In this document: one piece after another, positions 1-10,334 of the stretch
Position numbering within the stretch: the stretch's first letter is position 1
Layout of the letters: each line of letters starts with the position of its first letter
Source of the DNA: SLSG01 sp964477035
GTDB lineage: Bacteria > Bacteroidota > Bacteroidia > Bacteroidales > UBA7960
Direction: 5' to 3'
Length of the DNA: 64,000 bases
Assembly (NCBI GenBank): GCA_964477035.1
Contig: CAYZCW010000013.1
Coordinates: 8,746 to 72,745, forward strand
Program-made: the position numbers and the translations under genes
Notes under the pieces: generated by a model
Database searches by the model: none
What the model was told of the DNA's origin: nothing
The model's input: the letters and a program-made list of their open reading frames with translations, nothing else

Positions 1-17
1 AAACAAAATTCAACATT

Positions 18-3000
18 ATGGAAACAAACTACACATTGAAAAGGCTTAAGCTCATCTGGCCCCTGTTTGCCGTGCTGATGCTTAGTTCCTTTTTGGTCAA
101 TGCGCAGGATGTGCAGCCGTTTGCTGGTGTTTCTGTTTTAGAAAACACCATCACCCCGGCTGACATTGATTTCTGTGATGAGGTTTCTGCAACAATTACC
201 GGATCAAGGTTTGATGACCTCACCGACCCGTTGGAGATTACTTCCACAGACATCTTTACAAGCGCAACCATTACACTTAGCTGGCAGTGGTCTCCCACAG
301 GCCTGACAAGCTCCTGGCAGAGCCTTGCTTCGCTTCCTGTCGGGGTTTCAGCCACCCCTGTAAACCCAGCAGTTGGTGATAACCTTGATGAGACTTACAC
401 CATTGTTGGTGTGGTTGGAGGAGATGTTGACGCCTTCGTAACCGGTTATTTTGACCTGTACGTTGAGGCCGACCAGGACATTTTCTTCCGCAGGGTGGTA
501 AATGTTACGACCAATGATGCTGCATCCGCTAACGTAGGAAGCAACGCCGTTGAGTTCACCAAGATCGGCGAAGCCCTCGTTTGCGAGGACAACGTGATTG
601 AATTGGCTGAGGGCTCTTTCGAGGCCTATTGCGATGATTCAGCCACCATCACCATCGAAGGATTTGAGTTCGACATTGTCTGTGACGAAGCAGCCACCAC
701 AACCGCCGCATACCAGTGGCAGTATTCTACTGATGGCGAGACCTGGACGGACATTGGCGGTGAGGTTGGTCCCGACCTGGTTGAATATGGGATTACCGAG
801 ACCACCATGTTCCGCCGCCTTGTAGGCGCCGGTTCGGTTGAAACCGACGAAGAAGCTGATGGCTTTTGCGCCAGCAACGAAATCACCGTAAGCATTTACG
901 GTGCCCTCGAGGTTCCCGTGATTGACGGATCATCCGTTGTTTGTAAGGAAGGCGAAGAAGCCGGTGCCGGATATGTCGTTACCAATGTCCAGGATGGCGT
1001 TGTCTATTACTGGGAAGTCAATGAGGCATTTGGATACATCGACGGCGGCAATGTCGGCCCCCAGGTATTCGTTATCTGGAATGAGGAAACATGCCCCGAC
1101 GAGGAAGCCTGGGTTCAGGTAACCGCTGAAATCACCCCCGGTCTCTGCACTCAGGAATCTGAGAAGTTTCCTGTAGAAATCTTTGACCAGCCCGTGGCCA
1201 ACATCACCACCCCCGCTGATCAGGAGATCTGCGGCGTGGTTGGCGAAATTGACGAAGTGCCAACCATTGCTTATGCTACCCTGCTGAGCGCCGACCTGAC
1301 TTCCGAGTGCAATGGAAGCGGTCAGTGGAGCAAGGTCTGCGGACCCGACAATGTTGCTTTCGTGGTGGCAGCCGAAGGTTATGAGGCACCCAACCCGTTT
1401 GATGCGGACTCCTGGGTACTGGCCGAAGGCGGCGAGACCGAGGTTTATGCCGTGGTATTCGAAACCATTGGGGACGTACGTTGCAACGACCTGGCCTACA
1501 CCTTCCAGTGGACCGAGTTTGGCGCAGGTACCTGCGACGATGACTCTGACGAAGTGACTGTATTCTTCTACCGGCCGATCCTGGACGACGAGATCTGGGC
1601 GCACGAGGTGGAAGGGGTTGTAATGACCTATGACGAGACCTGCGAGTTCATCTACCCGCTGAACGCTTCAGAAGTTCCCTGCTACGAAACCGAGTGCGGC
1701 GAATATCCCAGCACCCCGGAAGGGACCTGGACCGCTTCACCGGCCGGTGAGATCGTATTTGTCGTACCCGCTGACGGTTATGATTATAACACGATCAACC
1801 CCTGGGATCTTGACAGCTGGGACATCGACGCCAACGACCCGAACGCCATTGCCGTTCTCGGCTCTGTGGTGGACGAAGAGTTTGTTGTCGGCACCTATGG
1901 CGAATACGAACTGACCTGGACCGTAACCAACGGCCCCGACTGCGGCAACTCCGCCAGCATCACCGTGCTGTTCGAGAAGTCTGTCATTGTTGACGCTGGT
2001 GACGATCAGCACGTTTGCGGCGCCTTCCACACCGACATGAAGTCCGTATGGACCACCCTGGAAGCCACCTACGAACTGGTTGACGTTCCGGAAGCTCCCG
2101 CAGGGGGTCATGACGGCGTATCCACCAAGTGGACCGTGACTGGCAAGCCCCAGGATTCCAACGACCCGATCTTCATCGACGACACCGATGGCGGCACCAA
2201 GGTATTCGTGACCTCTTTCGGTACCTATACCCTGACCTGGACGGCCACCACCGAAAATGAAGTTTGTGACGCCACCGACGATGTGGTTCTCCACTTCTAT
2301 CCCGGTCTGAAGAACATCGCCATCACCACGGCCGAGGAGAAGGTTTGTACCCTCCGTACGACCGTGAATGGTGCCGCTCAGTTTGACAAGCAGATGCTGT
2401 CTGACGGACAGACTTATTATATGGAAGGGACCGCCACCATCCTGAGGTGGGACGGAACGGCCTATGTCGCTTACACCGACGGCGTTCTGACCGCTTCTGC
2501 AGGATCTGGTGAAGTCGTGACCCCCGCACCGGGACAGGTTCACATCAAAGGCGCCAACAAGGCCAACCTTAGCAAGGCGATCGCAGTGGAAGTACTCCAG
2601 TACGGCCGTTACAAGATCGAGTGGGATGTGGAAATGTTCGGCAACGAAGGCAACCTGCTTTCTTGCGAAGGCGATGATTTCGTCATCATCGAGTTCTACT
2701 GGAAGCCCATCGCCGACATCGTGCCCGATGGCGACGTGGACGTTTGCTACGAAACCAAGGATCTTGGTAAGCATTGGGTGACCCTGAACGGCAACGTGCC
2801 CGTGGTGGACGGTTGGGACCTGGCTTACGGTTTCTGGACCGTGACCCCCGCCGAAGGCGTTCTCTTCCGCGACCCGACCACTGTCGGCAAGGACACTGTA
2901 GACTTTGCCCAGTTCAAGGGACCCAAGGAAGTCAACAAGAAGTATCTGAGCTCTCCCCAGGTAGAGATCCTGCTGCCCGCCAACGGCGAGTACGAGATCA

Positions 3001-5897
3001 TGTGGACCGTGAAGAACGGCCCGTGGGATGAGAACCTCTGCTACTCCGAAGACTGGATCACTTACGGTTACTGGGAAGAAGGCGATGCCGGCAACGACAG
3101 CCAGATATCACTTTGCGGCAAACTGGTTTACGGCGCTGACGAATACGGCTGCGTAAGCTGGGAAGGCGAAACCGTATACAAGCACACCCTGGCCGGTAAG
3201 CAGCCCACTGCCAATACGTTTGGTACCTGGACTGTAGACGGACCCGGAATGGTTTGGTTCAACGGCAAGAAGTCCGGCGACACCGGCTACGCCGCTGAAA
3301 TCGCCAAGTACAACCCGGAAATCGAAGTCAGCATTCCCGGTGTCTATACCTTTACCTGGACCGTACAGAACAACGACTACGCCGGTTGCACCGTCGATGC
3401 TTCCGAGCACGTGGTTGAGTTCTTCTTCACTCCCGAACCGCGCGATTTGATTCCGATCGGCGTGAAGACCGTTGCAGGCAAACTGACCCTGGATGCAGAC
3501 TACAATGCCCCGTTTGCTCCCTGCTACACCTGCGAGGACCACACCCAGTTCTACATGCTCTCCGGTGACGGCCTGTACTCAGTAACCGGCGGCGCTGGTA
3601 AATCCGTACTCGGACCCAGCCAGTCTGTACTGTGGCACACCATCTCCGGCGCACAGCAAGGCGCTGTCGTGAACAAGCCCATCGAAGGCGGTACCATTGT
3701 CAAGACCTATGCACTGGCCAACGATGAGATGACCCTTGTCAGCACCGAAACTGTACACCACCACAAGCACTTCATCGTAGAGATCGCATGGGACGATGAG
3801 CCCGGCGTGGTCAACGTGGAAGAGTGGTACAGCGTAACCGACTGTGCTGTTGTCCACCACTTCGAGATCGACAAGGTTGAGCCCCTGGCGATCGAAGGTC
3901 CTGAAGAAGTTTTTGCCTTCAGCAGCGAAGACGAGATGCAGGGCGAATACATCTATGTTGTTGACTTCGTGCCCGGTACCATTTACGAATGGGTTGCCAC
4001 CGGTGGCGAAATCCTCGGCGGATGGTACTACGACGAAGACGGCGACTACGACGTGGAAGACTATGACGTAGAATCTGACTTCACCGGCGAAGACCTGGTA
4101 GCCGTACACGTTCTGTTCGGTGCAGGCCCCGCTGCCAAGCTGGAAGTGAAGATCGACGGATACTGCTACGACAAGATCGAACTGCCGATCGTGGTCATCG
4201 AGAACACCTTTGCCGGTCAGCTGAAGTACTGGAACGAAGTCGAGAAGTACATCCCGACTCCCTACAGGCTCCACACTCCGAGCAACAACTTCGATTACTT
4301 CTATGTACAGCTGTTCGACGTGACCGAACTGTACGCTGAACTGCTCGAAGACGAAGACCTGACCGAAGCTGAGATCGAAGCTGCGATCACCACAGCCGTA
4401 AATGCTGCCATTGCTGAGTATATCGCAGCCGTTGCAGCCGACGAAGCTTACGAAGGTGACATTCCTGTTGAGATCCAGAAGATCATGGTTGATCCTCAGA
4501 ACCAGCAGCTCGAGTCATACTTCAAGTTCCGTGGTCTGGATGTGAACAAGCATTTCGTGATGCGCCTCGTGGACGGCGGGTTCTTCTACCTGCTCGAAGG
4601 CGGTGCTCCCGAACCGGCTCAGAACATCTACAGCTACACTTATACTTACAACCGTTGGGATGGAATCGGTGTCGATGTATTCGACGCACTGGTTGTCCTT
4701 CAGATGGAAACCGGCGTTGACCTGCATGCCTTTGGTGCTACCCCGAACTACTGGTGGGTCGGTGCCAATGAGTATGACGATGACGTTGACTACGGCTTCT
4801 TCTCTGATAAGGTTGCTGACGTGAACGCCGACGGCATGATCGACATCTTCGATGCCATCGACGTACTGAACCGCTATGTCGGTATCTATGGACAGTTCCA
4901 GAACAATGTTCCGAACTTCCAGGCTGCCGGTAGGTTCGTAACCGCTCTGCCCCAGAAGACCTTCTCTGCCGACGAGGTCACCGGATTCACCCTGGAGAAC
5001 GACACCGACCTGATGTTCAAGTTTGGACGCAAGCCTGGTGCCAACTACCTGGGGACACGTCATCCGAACGACTTCTACTATCAGAGCTCTGTCTTCCAGC
5101 TGAAGCCTGCTGCCAACTACATGAACCTGTACCTTGCCGCCACTGGTGATGTTGATTCCCGTACCAGCACACCCGGACCCGGCAACGTAACAGATGTGGT
5201 TAAGTCTGCCCTCGCCGGTCTGGACTACACAGGTACGATTGAAGCCGGCATCGGAGAAGAGATCGTTATCCCGATCCGCCTCTCTGAAACCGCCAACATC
5301 GCTGCCATGGGTGTTTCCCTGACCTTCGACAACAACCTCATTGAGGTGGTCAGCGTAGACCACGGCATCAGCAAGTTCAGCAACAAGGACGGCTACATCC
5401 GCGTGGCTGCCCTCGACCCGAACGGTATGTTTGTTGGTGAAGGCGAAAGCATCATCAACATCACCGCACGGATCAAAGGCAACATGGAAGGCGCCCGTCT
5501 GTTCAACCTCGAGAAGGAAGCCCAATTCGCCGGTACCAACATGCAGATGCTGAATCTCGGTCTCAACACCGACATGATCTCTACCACTGCTGTGACCGGA
5601 ATCGGTGACGTAAACGTTTCCCGCCTGACCATCGGCAACTTCCCGAACCCGTTCAGGACCACCACCACCATTGAGTACACCCTCCCCGAGGCTGGAAAAG
5701 TGTCACTGGTTGTCTATAATAACGTGGGTCAGGTTGTCGCCACCCTGGTCGATGAAAACCAGGGCGCAGGCCTCCAGCGTGTTGAACTGACCAGTGCCGA
5801 CCTCGGTAATGGCGATGGCATGTTCATTTACAGAATCACTGTAAAAGGACAGTCCACCACCTACACCGGAACTGGCAACGTCATGCTCGTGAAGTAG
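18..5897 (+). CDS. Giant T9SS-secreted surface protein with Ig/PKD-like repeats, dockerin-like segment and cohesin-like module
   Basis: The 1959-residue protein starts with a signal peptide (basic start, hydrophobic core, NAQD cleavage region near residue 30). Most of the length is tandem Cys- and Trp-containing beta-sandwich repeats of about 110 residues, several carrying a TWTVT-type strand, as in PKD or Ig-like adhesin repeats. Near residue 1601 is a calcium-loop motif, DVNADGMIDIFDAIDVL, resembling one dockerin type I repeat, with a degenerate partner about 50 residues earlier. Residues about 1738-1850 look like a cohesin module. The last 80 residues (FPNPF, then GKVSLVVYNNVGQ) are a type A T9SS sorting domain, so the mature protein should be exported and anchored at the cell surface. 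It is strongly acidic. Only 17 bases precede the start in this window, so its promoter is unseen. Ligand and function are unknown. Confidence 0.9.
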   Translation: METNYTLKRLKLIWPLFAVLMLSSFLVNAQDVQPFAGVSVLENTITPADIDFCDEVSATITGSRFDDLTDPLEITSTDIFTSATITLSWQWSPTGLTSSWQSLASLPVGVSATPVNPAVGDNLDETYTIVGVVGGDVDAFVTGYFDLYVEADQDIFFRRVVNVTTNDAASANVGSNAVEFTKIGEALVCEDNVIELAEGSFEAYCDDSATITIEGFEFDIVCDEAATTTAAYQWQYSTDGETWTDIGGEVGPDLVEYGITETTMFRRLVGAGSVETDEEADGFCASNEITVSIYGALEVPVIDGSSVVCKEGEEAGAGYVVTNVQDGVVYYWEVNEAFGYIDGGNVGPQVFVIWNEETCPDEEAWVQVTAEITPGLCTQESEKFPVEIFDQPVANITTPADQEICGVVGEIDEVPTIAYATLLSADLTSECNGSGQWSKVCGPDNVAFVVAAEGYEAPNPFDADSWVLAEGGETEVYAVVFETIGDVRCNDLAYTFQWTEFGAGTCDDDSDEVTVFFYRPILDDEIWAHEVEGVVMTYDETCEFIYPLNASEVPCYETECGEYPSTPEGTWTASPAGEIVFVVPADGYDYNTINPWDLDSWDIDANDPNAIAVLGSVVDEEFVVGTYGEYELTWTVTNGPDCGNSASITVLFEKSVIVDAGDDQHVCGAFHTDMKSVWTTLEATYELVDVPEAPAGGHDGVSTKWTVTGKPQDSNDPIFIDDTDGGTKVFVTSFGTYTLTWTATTENEVCDATDDVVLHFYPGLKNIAITTAEEKVCTLRTTVNGAAQFDKQMLSDGQTYYMEGTATILRWDGTAYVAYTDGVLTASAGSGEVVTPAPGQVHIKGANKANLSKAIAVEVLQYGRYKIEWDVEMFGNEGNLLSCEGDDFVIIEFYWKPIADIVPDGDVDVCYETKDLGKHWVTLNGNVPVVDGWDLAYGFWTVTPAEGVLFRDPTTVGKDTVDFAQFKGPKEVNKKYLSSPQVEILLPANGEYEIMWTVKNGPWDENLCYSEDWITYGYWEEGDAGNDSQISLCGKLVYGADEYGCVSWEGETVYKHTLAGKQPTANTFGTWTVDGPGMVWFNGKKSGDTGYAAEIAKYNPEIEVSIPGVYTFTWTVQNNDYAGCTVDASEHVVEFFFTPEPRDLIPIGVKTVAGKLTLDADYNAPFAPCYTCEDHTQFYMLSGDGLYSVTGGAGKSVLGPSQSVLWHTISGAQQGAVVNKPIEGGTIVKTYALANDEMTLVSTETVHHHKHFIVEIAWDDEPGVVNVEEWYSVTDCAVVHHFEIDKVEPLAIEGPEEVFAFSSEDEMQGEYIYVVDFVPGTIYEWVATGGEILGGWYYDEDGDYDVEDYDVESDFTGEDLVAVHVLFGAGPAAKLEVKIDGYCYDKIELPIVVIENTFAGQLKYWNEVEKYIPTPYRLHTPSNNFDYFYVQLFDVTELYAELLEDEDLTEAEIEAAITTAVNAAIAEYIAAVAADEAYEGDIPVEIQKIMVDPQNQQLESYFKFRGLDVNKHFVMRLVDGGFFYLLEGGAPEPAQNIYSYTYTYNRWDGIGVDVFDALVVLQMETGVDLHAFGATPNYWWVGANEYDDDVDYGFFSDKVADVNADGMIDIFDAIDVLNRYVGIYGQFQNNVPNFQAAGRFVTALPQKTFSADEVTGFTLENDTDLMFKFGRKPGANYLGTRHPNDFYYQSSVFQLKPAANYMNLYLAATGDVDSRTSTPGPGNVTDVVKSALAGLDYTGTIEAGIGEEIVIPIRLSETANIAAMGVSLTFDNNLIEVVSVDHGISKFSNKDGYIRVAALDPNGMFVGEGESIINITARIKGNMEGARLFNLEKEAQFAGTNMQMLNLGLNTDMISTTAVTGIGDVNVSRLTIGNFPNPFRTTTTIEYTLPEAGKVSLVVYNNVGQVVATLVDENQGAGLQRVELTSADLGNGDGMFIYRITVKGQSTTYTGTGNVMLVK

Positions 5898-5907
5898 TAA
5901 GCCCATT

Positions 5908-5950
5908 ATGCTATTCCGGGAGACTCGTTCTCCCGGAATAGCATTTATTT
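5908..5950 (+). terminator. Rho-independent terminator after the giant surface protein
   Basis: A 16-base stem, ATGCTATTCCGGGAGA pairing with its exact complement after a 5-base loop, is followed by a T-rich stretch. It begins 10 bases after the stop codon. Confidence 0.85.
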
Positions 5951-6132
5951 AAAAAAAGATAGGTGATTCGTTCAGGCATTGATTGAAACATATTTAAATC
6001 AGAAGCATCTTTCCCCGCATGGAAAATGGCAAATAAGGTTCTTGCCTTTTTTTGCGTTATGGGATGCAAGCGAATCAACTTGTTGAGGCTTACACAGGCA
6101 TTACTTAATCTTAACACAAAAAACTACAGCAA
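5951..6132. other. Intergenic region between the two surface-protein genes
   Basis: About 180 AT-rich bases between a strong terminator and the next start. No convincing -33/-7 promoter pair was found. A small minus-strand open frame here has no recognisable features and overlaps the terminator, so I leave it uncalled. Confidence 0.5.
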
Positions 6133-8985
6133 ATGATAAAAAGAATTTACCTATCAATTTTGGTGCTGCTGTTTGCCGCTTCCGGTGTTTTGGGGCAAGC
6201 TCCATCGATCAAAATTGGTGAAGAAGATGCTGTACTGGCCCCAGGGGTACACCATATCCCTGTTTCCATGCATGACTTTGCCAACGTCGATGCGTTTGTC
6301 CTGGACTTCGAGCTGGGCGGCGGATTGACTCTTCTCGGGGTTCCCGAGAGCAGTCGATTCCGTACCGATTTGTGGATGGTAAACACTGAAAAGAATATTG
6401 TAACCTGTATCTTCTATCGCATGGAGCCCCCCATGGCTCCGGAGCAGGAAGACCTTGACGGACATGTGTTTGATCTTGAAGTCAGGTATACCGGTGGGGT
6501 GGAAACATCCATCGGCCTCGACCTGGAAACATCTTACCTGTCCATCAATGGCTCCAGGGTGAACCTGGAGGACATTCCCAACCTGGAAGTACAGACCGCC
6601 GGGATCTCCCCCGACCCTGACCTGATGCTCGGTACCCTGAGCGTTGGTGATGTGGAAGAGGCAGTGATCGGCAACAATATCGAAGTACCTGTTTCCATCG
6701 GAGGTGAAGGCTTTTTTGCTGTTTCAGCCATTCAAATGCAAATCCTGTTCGACGACGAAAAGCTGGTGTACAACCAGGTTGAAAGCAAAGTGACAGGCGT
6801 GAATTTTGAAGTGGTCAAGGAGAATGATAAGTTGACGCTGATCTGGTTCGGCTCTGAAAGGGATTTCAGTGAAGAGACCGTTTTGGCTCACCTGCATTTC
6901 ACCTACAACAGCAACGAAGAACTTCCCGTAGACATCGCTCCCGCCCCGGCGACCTCCATTGCTTCCAATGCAGGCGTGCTGAACCCGTGGGAGACCAAAT
7001 CGGGAACCGTCACCCCGGCTGATTTGCCCATCAAGCTTACCATCGGGGAAGTGGACCTTTACAGCAGTCCCGACGTAACCATTCCGCTTACTTTCAGCGG
7101 TCTTACTGAAGTACCTGATGACATTGCCGCGGCCACCATCAACATCAAGATTGCCTTTGATACGGCCATTCTTGATTTTGCCGAGGTAATCAGCGATGTT
7201 CCTTTCAATACACCCACCGTAAGCGGCGGTGTACTGACCCTGACCCTTCTTGACCTGGATGGCGTGACCCTGGAAGACGGCGTATTTGCTGACCTGCGGT
7301 TCACCTTCAAGAAAGAAGGCAAATCGGATATCAAGTTCCAGTTCGGTACCGGCGGCACCAGCTTCGGCGTGGCCACCGGCGGGATCATCCCGATCTCCTA
7401 CGTGGACGGATACGCTTCCGTAGCGGTTTCCCCGCTGGCTTACACGGAGCTGATCAGACTGCGCAGTGTCACCACCCTGGAGCTTGACAACCCGGATTAC
7501 AATGTGCTTGAAACCGTAACGACCTATCCGACGACAATCAAGGAAACCGAACTCGGCTTCCCCGTGATCACCAACGCATGGGCCGTTGATGGTTTGATGA
7601 GCTCTTCAGAGGCCATTCCGGCCGGGTCTGTCATCACGCTGACACATGCAGGCGGTGCAGAATTCACCTTCGTGGTGGAGGAAGAAGTCGCTGCCGGCGA
7701 ATTCGTGTTCCTGAGCGAGATGATTCTCCAGGGCAATCCGGACGCAGACGTCCGCACCACCCTGCTGTCTCACAAAGGTTTGGTCGAAACCTGGACCTTT
7801 GACATCCGCTCACCCAAGACGTTCGAAACCACTTTGCTGGTTGCTGTGCTGACCTCTCATGATGACTTCATGGCATCCGAAGACGGGATCCATCCCGGTT
7901 TCGTACTGGCCGCTGAAGAGATCGACATGATGGTTTACGGTGATCCGCAGCTTATCTTTGCCTTCAACGGCGAAGAGGTGGCCACCGATTTCGTTTACGA
8001 GATCTGTGCCGGCGAAGAGGTGATCGTGTCCCTGGCTGCCATCCTCGAAGGACAGGCTCCTTTCGACATCACCTTCACGGTGAATGAGGAGGAGTTTATG
8101 ATCGAAGGCGTGGAGCTGGACGATGAGATCGACCTGGCCGAACTGCTGGAGGTGGAATTCCTCGAAGACGGTGACTACGCATTTGTCGTCACCTCCATCG
8201 TGGATGCGGTCAACCGCGACGTCCTGAACCCGGAAGACATCTATTACGGTACACTCACCGTCCATCCGTTGCCCATCGTGCTGCTGGATGACTTCGACGG
8301 CGTATGCCTGGATGTCGAGCCCTTTGAACTCACCGGCGGCCTGCCCGAAGGGGGTGTTTACAGCGGCGACGGCGTGGAAGAAGGCGTATTCAGCCCCGAA
8401 GTGGCCGGTGCAGGAACCCACACCATTACCTACACCTTCACTTCTGAATTCGGTTGCGTAGCTTCTGCCGATGCCACCATCATCGTATTCGCACTGCCCG
8501 AGGTTACCTGCCCGGCCGACACGACCGTCATGCTCAGCCATGCCGCGTTCCAGCTCGCCGGTGCAACCCCCGAAGGCGGCGTATACAGTGGCCCCGGCGT
8601 GGATGCCAATGGCATGTTCGATGCCGGCGTGGCCGAAGTGGGTGAGCACACCATCACTTACACTTACACCGACCCTGAAACCGGTTGCACTGCAGAATGC
8701 TCCTTCAAGATCACCGTGCTGCTCGACACCTCCGTTCCCGGAGATCCCTCAGCCGCAGGCATCACGCTCTATCCGAACCCCGTTCGAAGCGTGCTGACGA
8801 TCGAGGCCGGCGTCACCATCAAGGAAATCCGCATGGTGGATATGCTCGGACAGGTTGTGTTCTCAGACAATGTCGAATGGACCCGCTACGAAATGAATGT
8901 CTCCGAATTCAGGAACGGCATTTACTTCGTACAGATCCTGACCGACGACGGATTCAGCACCCATAGGGTACAGGTTACCCGGTAA
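6133..8985 (+). CDS. T9SS-secreted protein with three cohesin-like modules and two Ig-like repeats
   Basis: The 950-residue protein has a clear signal peptide (cleavage near GVLGQA, residues 17-22). Three successive beta-sandwich modules, about residues 25-155, 170-275 and 295-425, have the cohesin pattern: a short strand such as VPVSIGG, then LQMQILFDDEKLVY. Near residues 715-865 two similar Ig-like repeats each contain an EGGVYSGxGV motif. The final 80 residues (ITLYPNPVRSVLTIEAG, then VDMLGQVVF) form a T9SS sorting domain. With the preceding gene, whose product has a dockerin-like motif, it could form a cell-surface cohesin-dockerin pair; that is inference. A terminator follows directly. 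It might instead be an adhesin or a scaffold for other secreted proteins. Confidence 0.87.
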   Translation: MIKRIYLSILVLLFAASGVLGQAPSIKIGEEDAVLAPGVHHIPVSMHDFANVDAFVLDFELGGGLTLLGVPESSRFRTDLWMVNTEKNIVTCIFYRMEPPMAPEQEDLDGHVFDLEVRYTGGVETSIGLDLETSYLSINGSRVNLEDIPNLEVQTAGISPDPDLMLGTLSVGDVEEAVIGNNIEVPVSIGGEGFFAVSAIQMQILFDDEKLVYNQVESKVTGVNFEVVKENDKLTLIWFGSERDFSEETVLAHLHFTYNSNEELPVDIAPAPATSIASNAGVLNPWETKSGTVTPADLPIKLTIGEVDLYSSPDVTIPLTFSGLTEVPDDIAAATINIKIAFDTAILDFAEVISDVPFNTPTVSGGVLTLTLLDLDGVTLEDGVFADLRFTFKKEGKSDIKFQFGTGGTSFGVATGGIIPISYVDGYASVAVSPLAYTELIRLRSVTTLELDNPDYNVLETVTTYPTTIKETELGFPVITNAWAVDGLMSSSEAIPAGSVITLTHAGGAEFTFVVEEEVAAGEFVFLSEMILQGNPDADVRTTLLSHKGLVETWTFDIRSPKTFETTLLVAVLTSHDDFMASEDGIHPGFVLAAEEIDMMVYGDPQLIFAFNGEEVATDFVYEICAGEEVIVSLAAILEGQAPFDITFTVNEEEFMIEGVELDDEIDLAELLEVEFLEDGDYAFVVTSIVDAVNRDVLNPEDIYYGTLTVHPLPIVLLDDFDGVCLDVEPFELTGGLPEGGVYSGDGVEEGVFSPEVAGAGTHTITYTFTSEFGCVASADATIIVFALPEVTCPADTTVMLSHAAFQLAGATPEGGVYSGPGVDANGMFDAGVAEVGEHTITYTYTDPETGCTAECSFKITVLLDTSVPGDPSAAGITLYPNPVRSVLTIEAGVTIKEIRMVDMLGQVVFSDNVEWTRYEMNVSEFRNGIYFVQILTDDGFSTHRVQVTR

Positions 8986-9002
8986 CCAACCCTGATACGG
9001 AC

Positions 9003-9038
9003 AAAAAAGGGGAGACCACCACGGTTTCCCCTTTTTTT
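9003..9038 (+). terminator. Rho-independent terminator
   Basis: AAAAAAGGGGAGACC pairs across a 5-base loop with GGTTTCCCC and a run of seven T, 17 bases after the 950-residue protein gene. The A-rich/T-rich arms mean it could also stop the convergent minus-strand gene ending at 9078. Confidence 0.9.
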
Positions 9039-9077
9039 ATTGCTTCCGGGCAATCCCTTTTGCCTTCCCGCACGGCC

Positions 9078-10334
9078 TTAACCCTTTTTCCAGGAAATAA
9101 ATCCGGCCCGGAGGCCATACAGAACGGACAAGGCAATCAGCGGAAAGAATCCGGGATGAAACCCCTGCGGCAACCAGGGCCACAACAGCAACAGGAGAAA
9201 CCCGGTCACGAATACGGCCATGAAGTACAGCCGCACCACGCGCCGGGACGAGTGGCCAAAAGCGGAAAAGGCAAAATACAGGTGGGTGGGAAGCATCCAC
9301 AGCAGCACCAGGTTGTGGTTGGTGGCGGTATGGTCGGACAAAAACCACAGGAAAAATACCACGAGCCCGCCGATTCCCAGCAAGACAAAATAGGTCCGCC
9401 CGAAGACGCGGGCCGTTCCCCGCCTAAGAAGCATCAGAAAGCCCAGGCCAAACACCAGCCACATGACACGCCCAGGACTGAAGGGACCGGGCTCCGAAGC
9501 CTCCAGGGTCGAAGGCATAACCTGCCGGAAGCTGGCCACCAGGGGCGGGCCATCCACCCGGCGGGCCTTGTCAAAGGCCATGAACATCTCATCGGGCAGA
9601 AACATGGCCTCCCAGGGGGAAGCGATTCGGTCGGACGGCAGGCCCAGGGCCAGGTCGATCCCGAAGGCGGCCCAGGGCGCACCGCCCAGGTAAGGCTTGA
9701 GCATGTCCCGGAAGCTGCGCTCCGGACCCGGGAAGGGGTCCTCGTCCCATGCCACCGCCACATAGGAACCGATCAGGTCGCGGATCCGGGTAGAGCAGTT
9801 GTCGTAAAAGAAGTCATACAGGTAATCCCGGTGCTCAGGCTGGCGGTTGACCTGCAGGAAAGCGTACAGGCGGTGTTTCTCCTCCGGGCTGAGGGCCAGG
9901 ACCTGTTCGTACACGGCCCGGCCTTCATGACGGTATTCGGCCTGGAAAACCGCGAAGGTCGTCACGCTGAGCTGGTAAAGCAATTGCCCCCGGAGGAACT
10001 TCAGGTAGAAGTTGGGCGTGTCAAAGTCGAACGTGCCCCAGTTGTACACCTCATCCACTCCGGCGATGGGGTCATACACCCTCAGGGCGCTGTGGCCGAA
10101 TACTGAGTACAATGCATCCCCGGGGCTCGCCGTGAGAAGGGAGAAAAGGGCCGCGTCGGACAGGCTGGTTTCCGGGCCGGTTCCCACCGCCGCCTGGGGA
10201 TCCGGGCTCCTGCCGGCCAGGGGATCAGAATGCCCGTTTGTAGCGGGACCATGAACGCCGCCGGCCACGGGAAGCACCGTCAGCAGGTAAATACACAATG
10301 CAGGAATGGATTTCAAGAGATGTTGCCTGTTCAT
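9078..10334 (-). CDS. DUF4105 family membrane protein (Lnb N-terminal periplasmic-like domain)
   Basis: 418 residues from the chosen start MNRQHLLKSIP, which places a signal/anchor helix at residues 8-25; the frame is open 84 codons further upstream, but that extension looks non-coding. After the signal comes a periplasmic domain with the DUF4105 hallmarks: ASPGDALYSVFGHSALRV, YNWGTFDF, and YLYDFFYDNCSTRIRD with a conserved Asn-Cys. The C-terminal third has about five hydrophobic helices (for example VMWLVFGLGFLMLL). The family is common in Bacteroidota; its cysteine suggests a papain-like (NlpC/P60-like) fold, but the substrate is unknown. It is convergent with the upstream surface-protein gene and divergent from rplM. 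Confidence 0.85.
   Translation of the reverse strand: MNRQHLLKSIPALCIYLLTVLPVAGGVHGPATNGHSDPLAGRSPDPQAAVGTGPETSLSDAALFSLLTASPGDALYSVFGHSALRVYDPIAGVDEVYNWGTFDFDTPNFYLKFLRGQLLYQLSVTTFAVFQAEYRHEGRAVYEQVLALSPEEKHRLYAFLQVNRQPEHRDYLYDFFYDNCSTRIRDLIGSYVAVAWDEDPFPGPERSFRDMLKPYLGGAPWAAFGIDLALGLPSDRIASPWEAMFLPDEMFMAFDKARRVDGPPLVASFRQVMPSTLEASEPGPFSPGRVMWLVFGLGFLMLLRRGTARVFGRTYFVLLGIGGLVVFFLWFLSDHTATNHNLVLLWMLPTHLYFAFSAFGHSSRRVVRLYFMAVFVTGFLLLLLWPWLPQGFHPGFFPLIALSVLYGLRAGFISWKKG

Noticed and set aside
930..1604. Minus-strand frame inside the giant surface protein
   Set aside because: Antisense shadow of a repetitive acidic coding sequence with no signal peptide or family motif.
5911..6117. Small minus-strand open frame between the two surface-protein genes
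   Set aside because: It overlaps the terminator hairpin, has no promoter and no recognisable sequence features.
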